From assembly GCF_008087085.1 (NCBI RefSeq), contig NZ_VIYJ01000009.1:248001-312000 (forward strand): DNA of 64,000 nt. Direction: 5' to 3'. Both the position numbers and the translations under genes were made by a program. Shown here piece by piece: positions 1 to 6,798 of the stretch; the first letter of the stretch is position 1, and each line of letters begins with the position of its first letter. The DNA is from Nocardioides rubriscoriae (GTDB taxonomy: Bacteria > Actinomycetota > Actinomycetes > Propionibacteriales > Nocardioidaceae). The notes beneath the pieces were generated by a model. That model searched no databases and was not told the origin of the DNA. It saw only the letters and a program-made list of their open reading frames with translations.

Positions 1-312
1 ACGGGTGTCGACGTCGGAGCTCCACGGCCAGGCGAGCTCGTCGAGGCCGGTGCCGCTGTAGACGTCGGGCACCTTGCTCACGCAGGCGTGGGTGTAGCGG
101 GTCTGGCTCACCATCGACCAGCCACCGTCGGCGCAGGCGGTCTTGGACGCCAGGCCCAGGCTGAAGGTCAGCGCCGTCAGCGCCAGCAGCACGCCGAGCA
201 CCGACACCCCCCGGCCACGACGCGGCCCGACGTGGTCGCCGACCGGGCCGCCGACGACCTCGCTCAGCGAGGCCACCACCCGGTCCTCCCGGGTGGGGTG
301 GACGTGCGTCAC
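1..312 (-). CDS. Glycosyltransferase family 87-like membrane protein (N-terminal part, truncated by window)
   Basis: The first 104 codons are visible, read from a GTG at 312 to base 1, and the frame stays open to the edge. After a charged cytoplasmic leader (about 35 residues) comes one hydrophobic segment (about residues 36-56), then an extracytoplasmic stretch with YTHACVSKVPDVYSG. This resembles the start of GT87 (DUF2029) polyprenol-phosphate-mannose-dependent mannosyltransferases of Actinobacteria. The start overlaps the ponA stop by 4 nt (GTGA), so the two genes are probably translationally coupled. A ponA-GT87 pair is known from other actinobacteria. Catalytic residues lie outside the window, so substrate and activity cannot be judged; the family call rests on a short N-terminus and on context. 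Confidence 0.7.
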   Translation of the reverse strand, partial: MTHVHPTREDRVVASLSEVVGGPVGDHVGPRRGRGVSVLGVLLALTALTFSLGLASKTACADGGWSMVSQTRYTHACVSKVPDVYSGTGLDELAWPWSSDVDTR

Positions 313-2615
313 TCCTGCTCGCGCCCGGGCTCCGGCCGGGGGCTGGCCGTCGCGGACGGCGGCGGGGGCGACGGGCTCGGGCTGGGCGACGAGGTGGTGG
401 GTTCGGAGCTCGGGGAGCAGCCGAGCAGCCCGCACGGGTCGGTCGTCGGCGGCTGGGTCGGCTCGGTGGTCGTCGGGGCCTGGGTCGGCTCGCTGGTGGG
501 CGCGGACGTCGGGGGCTCCGACGTCGGCTCGCGGGTCGGCTCCCGCGTGGGCTGACGGGTCGGCGACGGCGGCGGGGTGTACGGCGTGTGGCCCGGGTCG
601 GGCGCCTCGCCGTCGACGAACGCCGGCTCGGGGAACTCCTCGACCGGGACGCCGTCGAGCGCGCGGCTCATGATCGCCTTCCAGGTCTTGGCGGGGTAGT
701 TGCCGCCGTAGAAGCCGGCCCGGCCGTCCGACGACGGCGGCAGCCAGTCGTCGAGCTGGCCGTTGCCCGGGCCGCGCACGTACATCACGGCCGTCGACAG
801 CTGCGGGGTGAACCCGACGAACCACGACGACGACACCGCGCCGCCGTCCTTGGTCGCGGTGCCGGTCTTGCCGGCCACGGGGCGGCCGTCGTCCATGGCG
901 GCCTCGAAGCCGGTGCCCTCGGGTGACTCGACGACCTGCTGCAGGGCGTAGGCGACGTCGGAGGCGATGTCGGCGCTGAGCGCGCGCTTCTCGCTGACCT
1001 TGTGCTGGTAGAGGACCTCGCCGTTGCGGTCGGTGACCTTGGAGATCACGTAGACCGGCGCCGCGACGCCTCCGGCCGCGATGGTCGCGTAGCCGTTGGC
1101 CATGTTGATCGGGCTCACGGTCGCCGACCCGAGCGCGACGCCGGTCTCGGGCTTGAGCCCGGGGGTGCTCGTGGGGATGCCGGGGCCCCGCCGGCGCTCC
1201 TTCGGCCCGGGGATGCCCATCGCCTCGGCCGTCTTGATGATCTTCTCGGGGCCGTCGTCCATGGCGTCGGTGAGGTCGATGAACGCGGTGTTGACGGAGT
1301 CCTCGGTCGCGGCGAGCAGGCTGATCGCGCTGCCCTTGCTCGCCGAGCCGCCGTCGCCCTGGTTCTCGAACTCGGTGTCGCCGATCTTGATCGGCGAGTT
1401 GCCGTCGAAGGTGTCCTTGAGCGCGTAGCCGTCCTTGAGGCCGGCCGCGAGGGCGTAGGCCTTGAAGGTCGAGCCCGCCTGCCCGCCGGCGATGGCCCAG
1501 TTGAGCTGCGAGTCGAGGTAGTCCTGGCCGGCGTAGAAACCGCGCAGCGCACCGGTGCCGGGCTCGACGGTCGCGGCCGCCGCGTGCAGCTGCTTGGGCT
1601 GGAAGCCCTCACCCTCGGTGGGCCGGACCTCCTCGATGCCCTGCTCGATGTCGGCCATGATCTTGGGGTCGAGGGTGGTGGTGATCCGCAGGCCGCCGCC
1701 GTCGATCTCGTCCTCGGTGAACAGGGTGCCGTCGGGCTTCTCCAGGCCCAGCAGCTGGTCCTTGATCAGCGACAGCATGTGACCCTTCTGGCCGCCGTAG
1801 GTGCTCTCGGCCTCGACCTTGGGGAAGGCCGGCAGCCGCTTGCGGGCCTGGGCCGCCTCGGACTCGGTGATGTCACCGACCTTGGCCATGCTGTCGAGGA
1901 CGTACTGGAAGCGGCCCTTGAGCGCGCGGCGCGCGTCCTTGCCGTCGGCCGGGTCGAGGTCGTTGGGGTCGTTGAGCACGCTGGCCAGCACCGCGGCCTC
2001 GCGCAGGTCGAGCTCCTTGGCCGGCTTGTCGAAGTAGGCGTTGGCCGCGGCCTGGATGCCGTAGGCCCCGCGGCCGAAGTAGATGGTGTTGAGGTAGCCC
2101 TCGAGCACCTGGTCCTTGCTCTGCTCGCGCTGGATCTTCAGCGACAGGATCGCTTCCTTGACCTTGCGCTTGTAGGAGCGCTCCTGGTTGAGGTAGAGGA
2201 TCTTGACGTACTGCTGGGTGATCGTCGACGCACCCTGGGTCGAGCCGCCCTTGGCGTTGTTGAAGACCGCGCGCAGGATGCCCTTCGTGTCGATGCCGTT
2301 ATTGGTGTAGAACGACTGGTCCTCGGCCGCGACGACCGCCTGCTTGACGTTGTCGGGCATGTCGGCCAGCGGGATCGAGTCGCGGTTCTGCAACGCGTAG
2401 CGGCCCAGCTCGTCCTTGCCGCCGTCGTAGTAGACGATCGAGGCGTTGGCCAGGAAGTCCTTGTTGGGGTCGGGGATGTCGGTGCTCTTGTAGACGTAGA
2501 CGAACCCCGCCACGCCGAGCAGTGCGAGGACGACGGCCGTGACGGTGCCCCACAGCAGGAACCTCTTGAGCCGGGACTTCCAGGTCTTCTGGGGCTTGCC
2601 GGTCTTGTCGGGCAC
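309..2615 (-). CDS. ponA: Class A penicillin-binding protein (PBP1a-type transglycosylase/transpeptidase)
   Basis: Bifunctional peptidoglycan synthase of 768 residues. A short basic cytoplasmic tail and one membrane anchor (about 19-42) precede the GT51 glycosyltransferase domain: EDQSFY with catalytic Glu98, then GASTITQQ and LNTIYFGRGAYG. The penicillin-binding transpeptidase domain carries S382-x-x-K385 (STFK), S440-V-N442 and K583-T-G. The last 100 residues are a Pro/Thr/Ser-rich extracellular tail containing CGLLGC. I chose GTG at 2615 because AGAGAGG lies 7 nt upstream. The frame stays open further upstream, including an in-frame ATG giving MSWPQLL, but those starts have no ribosome binding site. 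It diverges from padR-ino1 and is coupled to the GT87 gene by a GTGA overlap. Confidence 0.95.
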   Translation of the reverse strand: MPDKTGKPQKTWKSRLKRFLLWGTVTAVVLALLGVAGFVYVYKSTDIPDPNKDFLANASIVYYDGGKDELGRYALQNRDSIPLADMPDNVKQAVVAAEDQSFYTNNGIDTKGILRAVFNNAKGGSTQGASTITQQYVKILYLNQERSYKRKVKEAILSLKIQREQSKDQVLEGYLNTIYFGRGAYGIQAAANAYFDKPAKELDLREAAVLASVLNDPNDLDPADGKDARRALKGRFQYVLDSMAKVGDITESEAAQARKRLPAFPKVEAESTYGGQKGHMLSLIKDQLLGLEKPDGTLFTEDEIDGGGLRITTTLDPKIMADIEQGIEEVRPTEGEGFQPKQLHAAAATVEPGTGALRGFYAGQDYLDSQLNWAIAGGQAGSTFKAYALAAGLKDGYALKDTFDGNSPIKIGDTEFENQGDGGSASKGSAISLLAATEDSVNTAFIDLTDAMDDGPEKIIKTAEAMGIPGPKERRRGPGIPTSTPGLKPETGVALGSATVSPINMANGYATIAAGGVAAPVYVISKVTDRNGEVLYQHKVSEKRALSADIASDVAYALQQVVESPEGTGFEAAMDDGRPVAGKTGTATKDGGAVSSSWFVGFTPQLSTAVMYVRGPGNGQLDDWLPPSSDGRAGFYGGNYPAKTWKAIMSRALDGVPVEEFPEPAFVDGEAPDPGHTPYTPPPSPTRQPTREPTREPTSEPPTSAPTSEPTQAPTTTEPTQPPTTDPCGLLGCSPSSEPTTSSPSPSPSPPPPSATASPRPEPGREQE

Positions 2616-2967
2616 AGCGCCGCCTCTCTGTTGGGGTGCTCTCCCGAGCCGGGCGCGCAGCAGCTGGGGCCACGACATGTCGGCCGTGCGTACCGGCGAG
2701 GTGCCCTCGGCCCTCCGCTTGCCTGCCACTACGCGTGTCCCTTCGTCGGATCGGCTCGACCGTCGTGTGTGCTGCAGCCACCGCGTCGAGCGCGGCGAGC
2801 CGGTGCCCGACGACGCGGGCACGACGCTCAAGGGTACGGGCGACGCCGGGGTCGGCCCCAAAGCCCGCGGCGCCGGCGGGCTGCCGCGGGCCCACCCCCG
2901 ACCCCGTACGTCGCCTGCGAGACATCGAAAGTTTCTGATCCGCGGATATATCGCTACGATAGGTCTC
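2616..2967. other. Intergenic region between divergent ponA and padR
   Basis: About 350 bp without a convincing gene. It should hold the ponA promoter and the padR promoter. A 7-bp hairpin (GTGCCCG...CGGGCAC, 2803-2822) lies in the middle. A perfect 8-bp palindrome GATATATC (2945-2952) and a TACGAT -10-like hexamer (2955-2960) sit just before the padR start. I see nothing else. Confidence 0.6.
2945..2960 (+). promoter_or_regulatory. Putative padR promoter and autoregulatory palindrome
   Basis: GATATATC (2945-2952) is a perfect palindrome in very GC-rich DNA and is followed by TACGAT (2955-2960), which sits 7 nt before the padR ATG. That spacing suggests a leaderless transcript, because no Shine-Dalgarno sequence is present. 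PadR regulators commonly repress their own gene by binding AT-containing dyads over the promoter, so this is the natural operator candidate. The function is inferred only. Confidence 0.4.
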
Positions 2968-3537
2968 ATGGCACGCCGCGCAGACTCCATCGAGCTCGCA
3001 GTCCTCGGACTGCTGCACGAGGGACCCATGCACGGCTACGAGCTGCGCAAGCGGCTCAACCTGATGCTCGGCTGGGGTCGGGTGCTCTCCTACGGCTCGC
3101 TCTACCCGACGCTGAAGAAGATGCTGCGCGGCAACCTGATCGAGGAGCTCGCTCCGTCGCTGACCCCGGTGTCGCGGCGACCCAAGATCGTCTACCAGGT
3201 CACCCCGGCCGGCACGCGTGAGTTCGAGCGGCTGATGGCCGACATCGGGCCGGCCGCGTGGGAGGACGACAACTTCGGCATCCGGTTCGCCTTCTTCGGG
3301 CGCACCGACATGGAGATCCGCCTGCGGGTCCTCGAAGGTCGGCGCAGCCGGCTCCAGGAGCGGCTCGACCGCGTCCAGAGCCAGCTGTCGATGACCGAGA
3401 AGGAGGTCGACCGCTACTCGGCCGAGCTCCAGCGGCACGGCGTCGAGTCGGCCGAGCGCGAGGTCCAGTGGCTCTCGGACCTCATCAACGCCGAGCGCAG
3501 CCGGGCCGGCACCCCGCCCCCGACCGCCCAGGCCTGA
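2968..3537 (+). CDS. PadR family transcriptional regulator
   Basis: A 189-residue regulator. Residues about 8-85 form the PadR winged helix (LAVLGLLHEGPMHGYELRKR, then YGSLYPTLKKM); the C-terminal half is helical (RRSRLQERLDRVQSQLSMTEKE), matching the dimerisation region of the longer Vir_act_alpha_C type. The ATG at 2968 is preceded by a -10-like TACGAT only 7 nt away, hence probably leaderless. It lies 96 bp upstream of ino1 in the same direction, and the same padR-ino1 neighbourhood occurs in Streptomyces and Mycobacterium. It may therefore regulate inositol-phosphate synthase; this is inference from context. The effector is unknown. Confidence 0.88.
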   Translation: MARRADSIELAVLGLLHEGPMHGYELRKRLNLMLGWGRVLSYGSLYPTLKKMLRGNLIEELAPSLTPVSRRPKIVYQVTPAGTREFERLMADIGPAAWEDDNFGIRFAFFGRTDMEIRLRVLEGRRSRLQERLDRVQSQLSMTEKEVDRYSAELQRHGVESAEREVQWLSDLINAERSRAGTPPPTAQA

Positions 3538-3540
3538 CCG

Positions 3541-3567
3541 CGCACCACCGCACCACCGCACCACCAG
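3541..3567. repeat. Short tandem repeat CACCACCG before ino1
   Basis: Three to four consecutive CACCACCG/CACCACCA-type octamers lie just after the padR stop, in the leader of ino1. No function is apparent. They are short enough to be chance in this composition. Confidence 0.45.
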
Positions 3568-3633
3568 ACAGCAGCGCACAGCACCACTCCACAGACCTAG
3601 CTCCACACGAGAAGTCACACGAAGGGAATCCCG

Positions 3634-4719
3634 ATGGGTTCGGTACGAGTAGCAATCGTGGGCGTCGGCAACTGCGCCACGTCCCTGATCCAGGGTGTCC
3701 ACTACTACCAGGACGCCGACCCGTCGGCCGTGGTCCCCGGCCTCATGCACGTCAACTTCGGCGACTACCACGTGCGCGACATCGAGTTCGTCGCCGCGTT
3801 CGACGTCGACGACAAAAAGGTCGGCAAGGACCTCTCCGAGGCCATCAACGCCTCCGAGAACAACACGATCAAGATCTGCGACGTCCCGACCCTCGGGGTC
3901 GAGGTGCAGCGCGGCCCGACGCTCGACGGTCTCGGCAAGTACTACCGGATGACGATCGAGGAGTCGGCCCAGGAGCCGGTCGACGTCGTCCAGGTCCTCA
4001 AGGACTCCCAGGTCGACGTCCTGGTGTCCTACCTCCCGGTGGGCTCCGAGGAGGCCGACAAGTTCTACGCCCAGTGCGCCATCGACGCCGGTGTCGGCTT
4101 CGTCAACGCCCTGCCCGTCTTCATCGCCTCCGACCCCGAGTGGGCCAAGAAGTTCGAGGACGCGGGCGTCCCGATCGTCGGCGACGACATCAAGAGCCAG
4201 GTCGGCGCCACCATCACGCACCGCGTGATGGCCAAGCTGTTCGAGGACCGCGGCGTGGCCCTCGACCGCACCTACCAGCTCAACGTCGGCGGCAACATGG
4301 ACTTCAAGAACATGCTCGAGCGTGAGCGCCTGGAGTCCAAGAAGGTCTCCAAGACCCAGGCCGTGACGTCCAACCTCACCGGCTCGCTGGCCGGTCTGGT
4401 CGACTCCAAGAACGTCCACATCGGCCCGTCCGACTACGTCGCGTGGCTCGACGACCGCAAGTGGGCCTACGTCCGCCTCGAGGGTCGCGCCTTCGGCGAC
4501 GTCCCGCTCAACCTCGAGTACAAGCTCGAGGTCTGGGACTCCCCCAACTCGGCCGGCATCATCATCGACGCCCTGCGCGCCTGCAAGATCGCCAAGGACC
4601 GCGGCATCGGTGGCCCGATCATCAGCGCCTCGTCCTACCTGATGAAGAGCCCGCCGGTGCAGCTGCCCGACGACGAGGGCCGTCGCCGCGTCGAGGCTTT
4701 CATCACCGGCGCCGAGTGA
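3634..4719 (+). CDS. ino1: myo-Inositol-1-phosphate synthase
   Basis: Converts glucose 6-phosphate to 1L-myo-inositol 1-phosphate with NAD, the first step toward phosphatidylinositol and mycothiol in Actinobacteria; the product is cytosolic. The protein has 361 residues, the usual length of the short actinobacterial type. It starts with the Rossmann motif VGVGNCATSLIQG and contains GDDIKSQVGATITHR and LNVGGNMDFKNML, the conserved active-site segments of the family. GAAGGGA precedes the ATG at an 8-nt distance. It follows padR and ends in a strong terminator hairpin. Confidence 0.97.
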   Translation: MGSVRVAIVGVGNCATSLIQGVHYYQDADPSAVVPGLMHVNFGDYHVRDIEFVAAFDVDDKKVGKDLSEAINASENNTIKICDVPTLGVEVQRGPTLDGLGKYYRMTIEESAQEPVDVVQVLKDSQVDVLVSYLPVGSEEADKFYAQCAIDAGVGFVNALPVFIASDPEWAKKFEDAGVPIVGDDIKSQVGATITHRVMAKLFEDRGVALDRTYQLNVGGNMDFKNMLERERLESKKVSKTQAVTSNLTGSLAGLVDSKNVHIGPSDYVAWLDDRKWAYVRLEGRAFGDVPLNLEYKLEVWDSPNSAGIIIDALRACKIAKDRGIGGPIISASSYLMKSPPVQLPDDEGRRRVEAFITGAE

Positions 4720-4742
4720 CCTGACGCCGCTGCGCCACCGCT

Positions 4743-4777
4743 GAAGGGCGGGCACCCCCTGGGGGTGCCCGCCCTTC
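4743..4777. terminator. Bidirectional intrinsic-type hairpin after ino1
   Basis: A perfect inverted repeat with 17-bp arms around a single central T (in practice a 15-bp stem with a 5-nt loop), between the convergent stops of ino1 and the tyrosine phosphatase. There is no T-run, as is usual for actinobacterial terminators. Confidence 0.85.
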
Positions 4778-4797
4778 GCGCGTCCGACCCGACCTCC

Positions 4798-5532
4798 TCA
4801 GCCCGTGAGGAGGTTTCGCACGAGCGCGGTGTCGCCCGGAGTCACGCCGCAGGCGACCAGCGCCTCGCCTACGTCGCCCAGGCCGTCGACAAACTCCACG
4901 AGCTCGCGCCGGGCTCCCCGGATCCAGGCCTCCCGCTCGGATGCCGTCATGGCGAGGTGATGGTCCTCGGACCCGGCGTGGGCCGGCGTACCGGCCATCG
5001 CCCGCACTGACGTCTCGTAGTCGTCGGCGATCGCCCCCACGGGCACGCCTGCGTTGGCCAACAGGAGGGCGCAGATCATCCCGGTGCGGTCGCGGCCGGC
5101 CGCACAACGCAGCAGGACGCCCGGTCGCGCTCGGGCCACCGCGCTCACCGCACCGGCGATCAGGTCCGGCAGGAGTCGTAGGTTGTGCGCCCAGTAGGCC
5201 GGCCGGTCGAGGATCGGGACGCACGTCCGCATGAACTCCTCGTGGCTCTGGTCCTCAGTGGGCGCGCGCACGACCTCGATCCCTCTACGGACCTCGGCCG
5301 TGACCGCGGGGTCACCGACACGCATCCCTACCTCGTCAGCGTTGCGCAGGTCCACGATGCTGCGGATGCCGTGGGCGCGCAGGTCATCCCAGCCGGTGGC
5401 CGTCAGGAGCTCTCGCCGCGGACCCCGCGCCAGCCGGCCACGGACGGTCAGTCCCGACGCCGCGAGGGGGGTCGGGAGCCCGCCGAGGTCGCGCACGTTG
5501 TGATAGCCGTCCCAGCGCAGCGCACGGCTCAC
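4798..5532 (-). CDS. Tyrosine phosphatase family protein (Y_phosphatase3 type)
   Basis: A 244-residue cytosolic phosphatase. The P-loop CAAGRDRTG (Cys143 nucleophile, Arg149) gives the CX5R signature of cysteine-based phosphatases, and the N-terminal NVRDLGGLPT and IVDLRNADE segments match the Y_phosphatase3 family (PF13350; PtpB/IphP-like), whose members act on phosphotyrosine, phosphoserine or phosphoinositides. There is no signal peptide or membrane segment. The start overlaps the stop of the MerR-PP2C gene by 4 nt (ATGA), so the two phosphatases are very likely co-translated. The substrate is unknown. Confidence 0.88.
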   Translation of the reverse strand: MSRALRWDGYHNVRDLGGLPTPLAASGLTVRGRLARGPRRELLTATGWDDLRAHGIRSIVDLRNADEVGMRVGDPAVTAEVRRGIEVVRAPTEDQSHEEFMRTCVPILDRPAYWAHNLRLLPDLIAGAVSAVARARPGVLLRCAAGRDRTGMICALLLANAGVPVGAIADDYETSVRAMAGTPAHAGSEDHHLAMTASEREAWIRGARRELVEFVDGLGDVGEALVACGVTPGDTALVRNLLTG

Positions 5533-6587
5533 GCTCCACCCGTGGCCACGTCGACCACCACGACCGCGTGGTTGTCGTCGGCCCCAGCCGCCTCGACCGC
5601 GGCCCGCACCGACACCGCCACCTCGTCGGGGGGCAGGTCGGCGACGAGCAGCGCAGCGAGCGCACCCGGCTCGAGCCGCGCGTGCACCCCGTCGCTGGTG
5701 AGCACGAACCGGTCACCCGGCTCGACCGCGTGCAGCGCCAGGTCGGGGGCGTACGGCGCCCCGGGCGCGATCGCCCGGTCGATGAGGACACGCCGGTCGT
5801 CGGTGCGCGCCTCCTCCGGGGTCAGCCGGCCCTCGTCGACCAGCGTCTGCACGACGCTGTGGTCGCGGGTCAGCCGCTCGAGCCGGCCGGCGCGCACGCG
5901 GTAGGCGCGGGTGTCGCCGACGTGGGCCAGCGCCGCACGCCCGTCGCGCAGCACCAGCGCGGTCAGGGTGGTCGCCGCCTCGGGGTGCCCGGCGTACCGC
6001 TCGCCGACCAAGGCGGCCGCCCGCCCCACCGCCGCGTCGAGGGCGGTCAACGCGTCGCCCTCGTCGAGGTCCGACACCACCTCGAGCACGTCGGCGGCCA
6101 CCGTGCCGGGGGCGTCGCCGACGCCGTCGGCGACGGCGTACACCCCGCCCCCGACCAGGACCGCGTCCTGCTGGTCGCGGCGGGCACCCTGCGCCAGGTA
6201 GGACGCCGCCCGTGCCTCGCGTTGCTCGATCGTGTCGATCGTGTTCTCCATCACCGTCTCCTCGTCCAGCTCTGCCACGAGGTCACCGACCAGCGCCCGG
6301 GTCGCGAGCGTGTCGGCCTCGACCTGACGCCACCACGACGTGAGCTCGGCCGCCGCCGCCCGGCCCGAGCGGTCGGCCAGGTCGGCCACCACGCGGATCC
6401 GCGCCAGCGGCATGCCCGCCAGCCGCAGCCGGGCGACCAGGCGGGCCCGGTCGAGCTGCTCGACGGCGTACCACCGGTAGCCGGTGACAGGGTCGACCCG
6501 GACCGGGGGCAACAGCCCCGTCTCGTCGTAGAGCCGCAGCGCCTTGGCGCTCAGCCCGCTGGCTCGGGCGGCGTCACCGATCGACAT
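5529..6587 (-). CDS. MerR-type regulator fused to a PP2C-type Ser/Thr phosphatase
   Basis: 352 residues from ATG 6587. Residues 1-70 are a MerR DNA-binding domain (MSIGDAARASGLSAKALRLY, then TGYRWY), followed by a helical linker (about 75-125) and a PP2C phosphatase domain from about 130. The PP2C motifs are GARRDQQDA (the usual Asn is Gln), VADGVGD, LAHVGDTRAYR, LTSDGVH and ADDNHAVVVV, so the metal-binding aspartates of the DG, SDG and DN motifs are kept and the enzyme is probably active. A GTG 6 codons upstream is an alternative start. It overlaps the downstream tyrosine phosphatase gene by ATGA. A dyad lies just upstream. I infer a regulator whose DNA binding is linked to phosphatase activity or its metal/ligand state. 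Confidence 0.9.
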   Translation of the reverse strand: MSIGDAARASGLSAKALRLYDETGLLPPVRVDPVTGYRWYAVEQLDRARLVARLRLAGMPLARIRVVADLADRSGRAAAAELTSWWRQVEADTLATRALVGDLVAELDEETVMENTIDTIEQREARAASYLAQGARRDQQDAVLVGGGVYAVADGVGDAPGTVAADVLEVVSDLDEGDALTALDAAVGRAAALVGERYAGHPEAATTLTALVLRDGRAALAHVGDTRAYRVRAGRLERLTRDHSVVQTLVDEGRLTPEEARTDDRRVLIDRAIAPGAPYAPDLALHAVEPGDRFVLTSDGVHARLEPGALAALLVADLPPDEVAVSVRAAVEAAGADDNHAVVVVDVATGGA

Positions 6588-6627
6588 CAGCCTCGTCCGT
6601 CCCACGCCGGGCCCCCTCCTCGTGAGC

Positions 6628-6642
6628 GGTGAACCGTTCACC
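6628..6642. promoter_or_regulatory. Dyad symmetry upstream of the MerR-PP2C gene (candidate operator)
   Basis: GGTGAACCGTTCACC is a perfect 6-3-6 inverted repeat 41 bp upstream of the chosen start. Further upstream on the minus strand is TTGACCTTGACGC (6667-6679), which resembles a -35 element. MerR proteins typically bind dyads between -35 and -10 in their own promoter. The assignment is inferred from position and symmetry. Confidence 0.45.
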
Positions 6643-6798
6643 GTGACCCGACCGTGCGCCCTCCCCCCGCGTCAAGGTCAAGCCGGCCCTCCGGCATGGC
6701 GGACACAAATTCCGCCCGAGACCGTAACTGTCTGACAACCCGCGTCGTTCTTCGACATGTCGGCCCGCGCTCGGCGTGCCCCGCTCGTGAGGACCACG

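Noticed and set aside
2616..2678. N-terminal extension of PonA from an upstream ATG (MSWPQLL)
   Set aside because: No ribosome binding site there, while the GTG at 2615 has AGAGAGG at 7 nt and gives the usual short cytoplasmic tail.
2803..2822. GTGCCCG/CGGGCAC hairpin between ponA and padR as a terminator
   Set aside because: It lies between divergent starts, where no transcript should end; the 7-bp stem is unremarkable at this GC content.
2299..4755. An 818-codon minus-strand frame spanning ino1, padR and part of ponA
   Set aside because: It runs through three real genes and the ponA frame itself; no conserved motif is seen.
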